Shown here one piece after another: positions 31,932 to 39,260 of a DNA stretch of 39,260 nt (position 1 is its first letter; each line of letters begins with the position of its first letter). The notes under the pieces are model-generated. The model made no database searches. It saw only the letters and a program-made list of their open reading frames with translations, and had not been told where the DNA came from. The stretch comes from an uncultured Collinsella sp. GTDB taxonomy: Bacteria; Actinomycetota; Coriobacteriia; Coriobacteriales; Coriobacteriaceae. The stretch lies in assembly GCA_900768265.1 (NCBI GenBank), contig CAAGCF010000041.1, positions 1 to 39,260 of the forward strand, given 5' to 3'. The position numbers were made by a program, and so were the translations under genes.

Positions 31932-34031
31932 CTAGATACAGAATCCGGGAATCACGCAGGTCCGTTTATCGGGCTTGCTTGCAAGCGTGGCATACGAAAA
32001 GACATCGCCGTCGTAGCCCACACGGTTCATATAGAGCGTGCCTTCGCTCTCTGATGTGTCGGGACTCGCCGTTCGCTCCCACCAACAGGCGTCCTTGCCC
32101 TTCCACTGGCGAACCAACGTCTCGTTCGTGGAATACGGACTCACCTTGAGCTCGCGGAAGAGCTGGTACTCTTTGCCCTCGCCGTTATAGATGTCGGCCA
32201 GGTAGTGAAAGCCCTCGGCAAACGAATCGGGCGGTTGCGTACCGCACAGCTCGACCATGGCGGGTAGCCAAAGGGTTGCGGGCAACTCGCTCAGACACGA
32301 TGCGCTTCTGGCGGCGCCAACGTTATTCGAGATCTTTTTGACAGATTTGATGAGCGCGCGCAGCTCGTTGGGCAGCAGCTTAAGGCCGTCGCTGTCGAGC
32401 CATTCCCGCAGCTCGCAATCTGCCCAGCCGGCGCTCAACGGTTGGGCCGCGGCGTCGCGTTCGGCAATGCCGGCATCGAACATAAACGTCAGTCCGGCCT
32501 TGCCCGTCCCGTCCAGAAGCTCGTCGTGGCGGATGCCCACAAGCTGCGCGCCAACCTGCAGCCCGTTGGTGAGCGTGACACGCTTGGTACACGGATAGGG
32601 GATATGCCCGTTGTCATCGAGCAGATGATAGCGCTTGGCAATCTCGCGTGCCTCGCTACGGGTCTCGGCGGCCTTAATCTTGAGCGAAATCTCCTGCAGC
32701 TGATCCCAGGTGTAGTCATCAAGGGAGCTGCGGATGCCGTCGAGGTAGTCGGGAATGCCGAAGCCGTGAGTAGCGGCGCCAATGGCTCCGAGTCCTGCGA
32801 CGACTGCGACGACGCTACCGATAATAAACCGGCGGCGGGTCATGGTATCGCGGCGGGCCTGTTCCAAAAGCGCTCGGGCGCGGTCGCCAGCGACGTCGAC
32901 CTTAAGGTGCGCGCCGGCATCGATGTTGATGGGCTGGTTGGAGAGACCCGGCGTGCTTACGGCCGATTCGCCCAGGTCGGGAGCGAATGCCAATAAGCCC
33001 TCGTAGAATTCGCGCTCGCTGGGGCGCGATGCCTGGTCGGTCACGAGGCAGGACATGATGAGGTCGGCAAACGCCTGGTCGTCACCCTTGTGGGCGACGA
33101 GCGGCTCGGGCTCGTTTTGCGTTTTGAGCAGGTAGTACGAGCTGACTTCATGCGCTTGGTGCCTGGCCGCCCTAAAGGGGGTGTGACCGCTGTAGAGCTC
33201 GTAGAGGATGCTCGCGATGGCGTACACGTCGACGGCGGGCGAGCGACGCAGCGCGGTGATATTGGGAATATCGCGGGTGAGCATCTCGGGCGCGGCATAT
33301 GCCGGCGTGGCGTAGCGCCAAATGTCAGCGCGCTGCGTGAGCGTGTCGCTGCCCAGGGCCGGAACCGAGGAACCCATGTCGACCAGGCACGGCTTAAACG
33401 CCAGAGCCTGTACCTGCTCGTCGATGCCAAGCTCGTTGGTGCGGAACATGATGTTCGCAGGTGACAGGTCGCGGTGTACAAGCGGCGTCTCGAGGTTTTG
33501 GGTCGACAGCAGCGTGCCCAGGACAGCGCAGCCTACCGATGCGGTGGCGGCACAAGTCACACCCTCGCCGTCGTGCGGCAACATACTGGTCACTTTGTCG
33601 AGCGACGTGCCCTCGATCCACTCCATAAGGATGAGCGGTTCGCCCTGGCACGTGCCATAGCCGTAGACGTGGGGAAAACCACGCAAGTGTGACACGCGGC
33701 AGAGGTTTCGGTATTCCTCAAAAAGCGCAGTGGTGTTTGCCAGATGCATGGCGGATTCGTCTGCCGTACGCGACGGGGTATTGGTTCCCAGCGCACGCAT
33801 GAGCGTGTTGTCCGCGAGCACTTTGACGGCGAATCGCTCGTTTGAGGTGTTATGCGCCTGTAGCACAAGGCCCGTGTTGCCGTGCGGGGAGCGGTCGGCC
33901 GTGACCATGAGCGTCATAAAGCGGCGTTTGGCGAGCTCTTCGTCGGCGGGATTGACGGGGGCGGCGGTATCGAACGACTCGAGCTGAAAGAGGACCGTCA
34001 TCGAATCGGGCTGCGGAGTGGTATCTGCCAT
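31932..34031 (-). CDS. Membrane Ser/Thr protein kinase with DUF6273-like C-terminal domain
   Basis: This is a 699-residue transmembrane kinase. The cytoplasmic kinase domain (about 35-350) has the ATP-binding Lys70 (AVKVL), the catalytic loop HRDLSPAN (186-193), DMG in place of DFG (218-220) and APE (247-249). The catalytic-loop lysine is replaced by Ser190. The single membrane helix at about 401-422 is preceded by TRRRFI (398-403), which resembles a twin-arginine motif. The outer part (about 440-699) ends in a DUF6273-like domain (CWWERTASP...MNRVGYDGDV). The start at 34031 has AAGG upstream. It is grouped with an FHA gene and a second kinase on the same strand; substrates are unknown. Confidence 0.85.
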   Translation of the reverse strand: MADTTPQPDSMTVLFQLESFDTAAPVNPADEELAKRRFMTLMVTADRSPHGNTGLVLQAHNTSNERFAVKVLADNTLMRALGTNTPSRTADESAMHLANTTALFEEYRNLCRVSHLRGFPHVYGYGTCQGEPLILMEWIEGTSLDKVTSMLPHDGEGVTCAATASVGCAVLGTLLSTQNLETPLVHRDLSPANIMFRTNELGIDEQVQALAFKPCLVDMGSSVPALGSDTLTQRADIWRYATPAYAAPEMLTRDIPNITALRRSPAVDVYAIASILYELYSGHTPFRAARHQAHEVSSYYLLKTQNEPEPLVAHKGDDQAFADLIMSCLVTDQASRPSEREFYEGLLAFAPDLGESAVSTPGLSNQPINIDAGAHLKVDVAGDRARALLEQARRDTMTRRRFIIGSVVAVVAGLGAIGAATHGFGIPDYLDGIRSSLDDYTWDQLQEISLKIKAAETRSEAREIAKRYHLLDDNGHIPYPCTKRVTLTNGLQVGAQLVGIRHDELLDGTGKAGLTFMFDAGIAERDAAAQPLSAGWADCELREWLDSDGLKLLPNELRALIKSVKKISNNVGAARSASCLSELPATLWLPAMVELCGTQPPDSFAEGFHYLADIYNGEGKEYQLFRELKVSPYSTNETLVRQWKGKDACWWERTASPDTSESEGTLYMNRVGYDGDVFSYATLASKPDKRTCVIPGFCI

Positions 34032-34089
34032 GGTGACCTTACCTTGTGGTGTCGCGGGCGCGGGCGCACCGCTTCTTACCAAATAGACG

Positions 34090-34125
34090 TTGTGCCCGGT
34101 ACGCCACGTACGGCGCCGGGCACAA
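34090..34125 (-). terminator. Hairpin between FHA gene and kinase gene
   Basis: TTGTGCCCGG (34090-34099) pairs perfectly with CCGGGCACAA (34116-34125), with further inner pairs CGCC/GGCG. It lies just after the FHA stop on the minus strand. The T content downstream is modest, so it may only partly separate the two genes. Confidence 0.5.
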
Positions 34126-34127
34126 TG

Positions 34128-35090
34128 CTAAATTGCGAGTTTCATAACCAAAAAACGGGTCGTGGCACCCAAACAAATAGTGTCGCTGTGCCACAGGGGA
34201 ACGGGCGGGTATTCAACGCCGGGTCTGCGTGTATGGCGAGGCGGCTCGACCACGTGCTGGGACATATCAGCGCCCGAGATGAGCACGGTACCGTTGGTGG
34301 AACCCAGGCCCTGCACGTACCAGTAACCATCCTTGGCAAAAACGCGTGCATGTCGGCGTGAGACATCGCGGTCGACATCGGTGATGGCACCGGTGCCCGT
34401 GGCGAGCGAACCGATTATGGTGCCGCCCTCGCCCTCGTTGAGCGGGTATAGCGGAGGCTTGGCGGCGTTACCCACAATGCGGATAAGGCCCAGGCGCTCG
34501 GCATGCTTGACCTCGTCCTCGACGGCGGCGGTAAAGCCTTCGCCTACGCTGAGCTCGGTGGTGGAGAAGTGCCCACCCATCTTGTCGGCGATAAGCGTCT
34601 CGGTCACCTGCACGGCGGCTTGCGGGTCGCACAGGCAACCGCACGCCACAAACAACGTGACTAGCGGTAGTGCACAATCGGCGGCCGTGGTGCCGGGCGC
34701 GGCGATTCGATCGCAGGCGTTGCGGTAGATGCGGTCGTCGAGTCCATAGGCGCTCAGCGACTCGCGCATGGCGTCGGCAGCCTCGCCGCTGTAATGCTCT
34801 GCCACCATGGCGCGAGCCATCTCGCTGCCACCGAGGTTGGAGATCAGACGAGCGGTGATGTTTTGGGCCGTCTGGGTGATATCGGCAAACAGCTCGGGGC
34901 GCGGACGCTCGACGGGGGCGTGAACAACCTCGCGCGATAGGAACGTTCGCTCGTCCACACGGTCGCGTGGTGCTTTGCCACCGGCCATAGGGGTGGAGCG
35001 CAGCAGCATCCAGGCAGTATCGCGATTGGTGATTCCGCCGAACTTGCGCAGATCGTCGAACATGACGGAGCGCGGTGTCTCTCGATCCAT
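34128..35090 (-). CDS. FHA-domain protein between two kinases
   Basis: This is a 320-residue protein with a C-terminal forkhead-associated domain (about 222-318), which binds phosphothreonine. The hallmarks GGTIIGS, VSRRHA (243-248, with Ser244, Arg245 and His247) and GSTNGT (263-268) are present. The first 210 residues are helical and not recognised; a Cys-rich stretch VACGCLCDP (148-156) is notable. There is no membrane helix. The ATG at 35090 has GAGGGG upstream; the longer frame lacks one. Its place between two kinases suggests that it binds their phosphorylated forms or shared targets. Confidence 0.85.
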   Translation of the reverse strand: MDRETPRSVMFDDLRKFGGITNRDTAWMLLRSTPMAGGKAPRDRVDERTFLSREVVHAPVERPRPELFADITQTAQNITARLISNLGGSEMARAMVAEHYSGEAADAMRESLSAYGLDDRIYRNACDRIAAPGTTAADCALPLVTLFVACGCLCDPQAAVQVTETLIADKMGGHFSTTELSVGEGFTAAVEDEVKHAERLGLIRIVGNAAKPPLYPLNEGEGGTIIGSLATGTGAITDVDRDVSRRHARVFAKDGYWYVQGLGSTNGTVLISGADMSQHVVEPPRHTRRPGVEYPPVPLWHSDTICLGATTRFLVMKLAI

Positions 35091-35232
35091 TGGTCCCCTC
35101 CTTGCGGTTGCAGCACGCAGACCGAACTTGCATGCAGTTTGACAGTTCAATCTACTATATCCGATTGGGCGGACTAAAACATGCACGTCAACGCCGTCTT
35201 TACATTGCTATAAACGGGCTGGGGCGCTGGCG

Positions 35233-37848
35233 CTAGATAATCGCATCGAATTTGGGCATAACGCGCCAGTCGCCGGCGTCGTCGAGCACGCCCCATTTGC
35301 CGCTTTCGTTGTCCTGTACAGGCAAAAAGACGTCGGTGGAGGTGTAGAAGATGTCGCCCATGGCACGGAACTTGGGCTCGACTTGCCAAGCGCCGCTCAC
35401 CGTCGAGCAGCCCCAAAGGCCGGTCGCCTGGTCCTTGACGGGTGCCCAGCCGTTGGCGAACTCGCGCGCCTCGGCAAAGGCGGCAGAGAATGCGCGCGTG
35501 CCGTCGGGCAGAATATAGCCCCACGAGCCGTCATCGAACTGTACGGCGGCGCGGTTGCTGGCAAATCGGCGTGCGGATTTAAACTGCGGCTCGATTTTCC
35601 ACTGTCCATAGCCGTTGATGTAGCCCCAGGTGGTGCCGTCCTGCGTCGCTGGCCCCAGGCCGTTTGCCGAATCCCAGCCGCCCAGGCCCCTAAAGGTCGG
35701 CGGCACGTCGTTGCGCTTGCCGGTCTTGATGTAGATGTAGCCCCAGCTGTCCTCTTCGTTGCTGGAGCGGTAGGGGACAAAGTTGCCCAGCACCATATCG
35801 CCCATGGCGTAGTACTTGGCCTCGACGATCCACTTTCCCTGGCGGTTGAGCACGCCCCAAAAACTGGTCTGTGCATCTTGGGCGACAGCACCGTAGTCGT
35901 TGAAGGGTCGGGTGTCCGAGAACTGCGGCTCGATGGCCCAATTGCCGTCCTGGTCGATATAGCCCCACATGCCGGTGGCGGAATCGAGCGCGGCGGCAAG
36001 CCCGGCACCGTAAAGCCGCATGTCGCTGTAAGTCGGTTTGACCTTCCAGGCGCCGGTGTCGTTGATCAGGCCCCATTTGCCGTCGCTTTGGGCGGCATAG
36101 CGCATCTCCACGCTGATGGTGTTAGACGACGTTGCGGAGGTGCCGGAGCTATCTGAAGCGTCGGAGTCGCTGTCTTTTTTGCTTTTGGACGAGCTGTCGT
36201 CGCTTTTGGCGTCTGCCGCAACCGCGGTGTCGTTGCCGTTGTGTAGGTTACGCGACAGCAGGTAGGCGCCGCCACCGACAAGTGCCGTAAAGGCGAGGCC
36301 CCCCGCTGCGAGAAAAGCGCGGCGCGAGACGGACGTTGCCGCCGCGGCCGTCGTAGTGGCTGCGGACGCTGTCGAAGAAAGGCCGGCAGAGGCGACGGAA
36401 CCAGCGGATGCAGAAGGGCCTGCCGCTGCGCCGCCAAAGATCGCGTTTTGTGTGACGGGCGCGGCGGTGCCTGCCGCGGGCGTCGCGGGTGCGTGCATGC
36501 TCGGCGTTGCGGACGTTGCCGGGGCGGCGGGCATGGACGCCGCAGTCGACACGGCGGCATCGACGCCATAGGCCGCCCGGGGGGCCTCGAGCACAACCGG
36601 TACGGGCAGGTAGGATGCGTGGTCCCGATGTCCGTGGTCCAACGGGGCATCTTCGGCAGCGGCATCAGGCGCGGCCGTAAACGGGTCAACCGGAGCAGCG
36701 ACGTCATCGTCCAGCGGAAACATGACCGGCTGTGCGGTGTCGAACGTGGCCGGCACGGGCTCGTCGACGCTTGCTCCCGGGCCGATATAGGTCGTCTGGG
36801 CGTCCATGACCCTGCTGCCCCAGACCGGTTCGGGCGTGGGCCAGTCGCCCAGTTCGCTCGATTGCCAACGGCGCAGCAGGTCGAGCATCTGCTCGACGGA
36901 GGGACGCCGCTCCTGATCGACGGCGAGTCCCGCCACGATAATGCTGACGAGCGCCTCATCGGCGGCCGTGCGGGCCTGCGGTATCTCAAAGGCAGTTTCG
37001 GTTTTGACGCGGTAGGGCGATGCGGTGCCCAGCGCCTGCAGGTTAAACGGAGTGTGTCCGCAGTACAGCTCGTAGAGCACGCTCGAGAGCGCGTAGATGT
37101 CGACCGTGGGACTCAAACGCCTGGTCTCGATACCCGCGATGTCGTGGGTGAGCATCTCGGGCGGCGCATACTCGGGCGTGCCGCCACGCCAGACGTCGGC
37201 GCGCACGGTAAAGGTGGGGTCGATGGGATTGAGCGCCGTGGAGCTGCCAAAGTCGATAAGGCGGATATCAAAGTCGAGCGTCGCGATTTGGTCTTGGAGC
37301 GAGCGCTCGCTCGTAGCGATCATGATATTGCGCGGCGAGATATCGCGGTGCGCAACGCCCGTGTCCAGGTGCCGTACGTTATTGAGAATGGAGAGTACGG
37401 CAACACCGATGGCCGCTACCGCGTCGCCGCGCACGCCGCCGTCCTCGTGGGGGAGCTGCGGGGTGATGTGCTTGAGCGTGGAGCCTTCGACCCATTCCAT
37501 AACGATGAGCGGCTCGCCGTTGCTGGTGCCATAGCCGTATACGCGCGGAAAGCCCTTAAGGTGCGAGACGGTGAGCTGGTTGCGATATTCCTCGAACAGC
37601 ACGGCGCGCATGCCGGCGGCGATGCGCTCGTCCGTGGTGTCGCTCACGTGCAGGCGCTTGATGGCAAAGACCTCGCCGGCGGTGTTGGTGGCGCGCTGAA
37701 CTACGCCCGTGCCGCCCTGGCCGGCCTCGCTTTGGACGAGGAACATCGAGAAGCGGCGGCGCGATTCGTCGCGCTTGGCGGGATCAAAGGCAACCGCGGG
37801 CTCAAACGTGTCGAGCACGATGAGCTCCTGCTGTCCTTGATTGTCCAT
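35233..37848 (-). CDS. Membrane Ser/Thr protein kinase with WG-repeat C-terminal domain
   Basis: This is an 871-residue transmembrane kinase. The kinase domain (about 30-330) has Lys64 (FAIKRL), HRDISPRN (167-174) with Ser171 in place of the usual Lys, DFG (199-201) and PPE (229-231). An Ala/Pro-rich linker (340-505) leads to SRRAFL (508-513) and the single membrane helix (about 512-532). The outer part has a Ser/Asp/Lys-rich spacer and then about eight WG repeats (KWGLINDTGAWKVKPTYSDM, MWGYIDQDGNWAIEPQF and so on) to the end. WG repeats are common in surface-exposed binding domains. The start at 37848 is chosen for its GGGGGCGAAG leader. Transcription runs on towards the FHA gene. Confidence 0.88.
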   Translation of the reverse strand: MDNQGQQELIVLDTFEPAVAFDPAKRDESRRRFSMFLVQSEAGQGGTGVVQRATNTAGEVFAIKRLHVSDTTDERIAAGMRAVLFEEYRNQLTVSHLKGFPRVYGYGTSNGEPLIVMEWVEGSTLKHITPQLPHEDGGVRGDAVAAIGVAVLSILNNVRHLDTGVAHRDISPRNIMIATSERSLQDQIATLDFDIRLIDFGSSTALNPIDPTFTVRADVWRGGTPEYAPPEMLTHDIAGIETRRLSPTVDIYALSSVLYELYCGHTPFNLQALGTASPYRVKTETAFEIPQARTAADEALVSIIVAGLAVDQERRPSVEQMLDLLRRWQSSELGDWPTPEPVWGSRVMDAQTTYIGPGASVDEPVPATFDTAQPVMFPLDDDVAAPVDPFTAAPDAAAEDAPLDHGHRDHASYLPVPVVLEAPRAAYGVDAAVSTAASMPAAPATSATPSMHAPATPAAGTAAPVTQNAIFGGAAAGPSASAGSVASAGLSSTASAATTTAAAATSVSRRAFLAAGGLAFTALVGGGAYLLSRNLHNGNDTAVAADAKSDDSSSKSKKDSDSDASDSSGTSATSSNTISVEMRYAAQSDGKWGLINDTGAWKVKPTYSDMRLYGAGLAAALDSATGMWGYIDQDGNWAIEPQFSDTRPFNDYGAVAQDAQTSFWGVLNRQGKWIVEAKYYAMGDMVLGNFVPYRSSNEEDSWGYIYIKTGKRNDVPPTFRGLGGWDSANGLGPATQDGTTWGYINGYGQWKIEPQFKSARRFASNRAAVQFDDGSWGYILPDGTRAFSAAFAEAREFANGWAPVKDQATGLWGCSTVSGAWQVEPKFRAMGDIFYTSTDVFLPVQDNESGKWGVLDDAGDWRVMPKFDAII

Positions 37849-38074
37849 CTTCGCCCCCTTGGGTGTCGGTCGTGATGAGGCGCGGGCGGCGACGGCGTAA
37901 TTGTCGTCCGCTTTCGTGCGCAATGTCCAATAATATGGCTAGTTTCTCTCATTCGCGGTTGCGGCGCTGTTGAAAAACACCGTTTTGCGTGCAGATGTGC
38001 TGCCGCTGTGCGATGATGGGCGCATTTGAGAGGGGGCCACCGCGCCCTTATACCAAGACGAGAAAGGACCCACC

Positions 38075-38608
38075 ATGGGTTTTCTTGATGAGATGCAGGC
38101 ATCGCTCGATCGTACGGCTTCGGATGCCAACCGTGCCCTGCAGGTTAACAGGATCAAGAGCCAGATGAATGACGCCCTTAAGCGCCGCCAGCAGCTTGCC
38201 GGCCAGCTGGGTGCCAGCCTGTACGAGGCGACCAAGGACAACATCGAGCTGCGTCAGGGCCGCGAGGAGCTTTTTGACGGCATCGCCGCAATCGACAACG
38301 AGCGTGCTCAGCTCCAGGCCCAGATCGACGAGCTCGAGCGCCAAGCGCAGGCGGTGGCCTATGCTTCCGCATTCATCGATTGTCCGTTTTGCCACAACCG
38401 TCTGCAGCAGTCTGTCATGTTTTGCTCGGGTTGCGGTAAATCGATGGCCGAGATCCAGGCCGAGCTGACACGCCAGACTCAGGCGGTCCCCACGCCGGTC
38501 GAGGCTCAGGTTGCTCCTGCCGATGGTGCGGCCGTATGCCCCGCGTGCGGCGCGCCCATCCAGGCGGGTCACGCCTTCTGCATGAATTGTGGCCACAAGT
38601 TGGCGTAA
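38075..38608 (+). CDS. Coiled-coil protein with two zinc ribbons
   Basis: This is a 177-residue soluble protein. Residues about 5-110 form a long coiled coil (heptads such as ELRQGREELFDGIAAIDNER). Two zinc ribbons follow, one with CPFC/CSGC pairs (about 107-126) and one at the C-terminus with CPAC/CMNC pairs (about 155-173), joined by a Pro/Ala linker. No catalytic motif is seen; it may be a scaffold. The ATG at 38075 follows GAAAGGACCC. It is divergent from the kinase gene, and the gap of 226 bases may hold both promoters. Confidence 0.8.
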   Translation: MGFLDEMQASLDRTASDANRALQVNRIKSQMNDALKRRQQLAGQLGASLYEATKDNIELRQGREELFDGIAAIDNERAQLQAQIDELERQAQAVAYASAFIDCPFCHNRLQQSVMFCSGCGKSMAEIQAELTRQTQAVPTPVEAQVAPADGAAVCPACGAPIQAGHAFCMNCGHKLA

Positions 38609-38704
38609 TCGGCAGTGTCTGACCGTGGCTTAGACAGTCGGGGACGATACCTCAAAAACTTTTTCATGTTGCGCAACAAGTTTGTGCACTGAGCGGTGAA
38701 TATG

Positions 38705-38738
38705 GTCGTGCGGGCCCCAAAGGTCCGCACGACTTGTT
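38705..38738 (+). terminator. Terminator-like hairpin before the last gene
   Basis: GTCGTGCGGGCC (38705-38716) pairs with GGTCCGCACGAC (38722-38733), with one wobble, then TTGTTG. It ends the preceding transcript or sits in the leader of the next gene, whose AAGGAGG lies only 16 bases further on. Confidence 0.65.
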
Positions 38739-38763
38739 GTTTGACCCCAAGGAGGTACCCGAT

Positions 38764-39260
38764 ATGTTCTGCCCCGGTTGTGGCGCCAAGATCGACGACG
38801 GCGCTCGTTTCTGCCCTGTTTGCGGCCAACAGATCCAGGCGGCGACCGCTGCCCCGGCTCAGCCCGCCCCCGCGGCTCAGCCCGTACCTGCCGCTCAGCC
38901 CCAGCCCGGCCCCGCCTTTGCCGCGGCGCCTGCCATGCACGCGGCGGCTCCCGTCTCTGTCGCGCAACCGGCCCTGTCCATTACCCGCATCATTCCCTGC
39001 GCGCTTGCAGTCATCGCCATTGTCCTTTCTTTTATGCCGTGGTTTAACACCTCGCCCTGGGTGATGCAGGCATCGAGCTACGCGAGCCAGGGTGCCAATT
39101 TCTTGAGCCAGCTCGCCGGCCAGAACACCGACTATTCGTCGAGCCTGGGCTTTGACGAGAGCTACAACGTCTGGAGCCTTGGCAAGGCCGGCGAGGTCGC
39201 CGTTACCTACCAGAGCATGTACGACTCGGCGTCCGACCTCGCCAGCTCGCTGAGCAGCTC
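38764..39260 (+). CDS. Zinc-ribbon membrane protein, cut by window end (partial)
   Basis: This open frame starts at ATG 38764, 8 bases after AAGGAGG (38749-38755), and runs off the window, giving about 165 residues. It opens with a double-CxxC zinc ribbon (MFCPGCGAKIDDGARFCPVC), followed by a Pro/Ala/Gln-rich linker and one membrane helix (ITRIIPCALAVIAIVLSFMPW, read in parts at about 76-96). The outer part is Ser-rich. The same zinc-ribbon, linker and helix plan is found in many unassigned proteins of gut bacteria. The N-terminal ribbon should stay in the cytoplasm. The C-terminal domain is not visible. Confidence 0.8.
   Translation, partial: MFCPGCGAKIDDGARFCPVCGQQIQAATAAPAQPAPAAQPVPAAQPQPGPAFAAAPAMHAAAPVSVAQPALSITRIIPCALAVIAIVLSFMPWFNTSPWVMQASSYASQGANFLSQLAGQNTDYSSSLGFDESYNVWSLGKAGEVAVTYQSMYDSASDLASSLSS

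Noticed and set aside
36448..37875. Plus-strand frame opposite the WG-repeat kinase
   Set aside because: It is Arg/Gly-rich with no domain, while the minus strand has all kinase motifs in order.

Overview
The window looks like the chromosome of a high-GC gut actinobacterium of the class Coriobacteriia, most likely Collinsella or a close relative. This rests on strong G/C third positions, good Shine-Dalgarno sites, the ftsEX / MurNAc-6P / gltBD gene mix and the style of the Ser/Thr kinases. It is inference, because no rRNA gene is present.

Layout. 0-4.5 kb holds ftsE (with an unusual ~170-residue N-terminal extension), ftsX and RNase R. 4.6-5.9 kb holds a small serine recombinase and a VanZ-like membrane protein. 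6.1-10.6 kb is a cell-wall sugar recycling set: a MurR-like RpiR regulator, MurQ etherase, a PTS EIIBC and a MupG-type 6-phospho-muramidase. Together they would import a MurNAc sugar as its 6-phosphate, split the disaccharide and remove lactate. 10.6-14.4 kb has an Spx/ArsC-like protein, a small orphan gene, tRNA-Gln(CUG) and tRNA-Glu(CUC), a TPR-like protein coupled to smpB, and a flavin reductase next to a tiny rubredoxin. 14.7-16.8 kb (minus strand) has an NRAMP transporter and phosphoglycerate mutase. 17.3-23.5 kb is the glutamate synthase pair gltB-gltD. 23.9-27.6 kb has a hypothetical protein, an AbiEi/DUF559-like putative nuclease and an amidohydrolase. 27.7-31.4 kb (minus strand) is a copper module (copA, copZ, csoR) plus a zinc-ribbon membrane protein. 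31.9-37.8 kb (minus strand) holds two transmembrane Ser/Thr kinases, one with a DUF6273-like and one with a WG-repeat outer domain, around an FHA protein. 38-39.3 kb has two zinc-ribbon proteins, the last cut by the window edge.

The most striking non-coding feature is a family of 57-bp palindromic units. Each has two 16-bp arms (GTCTCRATCTGTAACA and its reverse complement) around a loop of exactly 25 bp. I find 14 units in five intergenic clusters (2, 2, 3, 2 and 5 units). Within clusters the units repeat with a period of exactly 80 bp, once 81. Several arm changes are compensated on the other arm, loops carry a central A or T tract, and the units occur in convergent, divergent and co-directional gaps. 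They resemble neither CRISPR nor ordinary terminators and are the best candidate here for an undescribed system. Several unrelated long palindromes, many carrying a GGGAC/GTCCC core, occupy other gaps.
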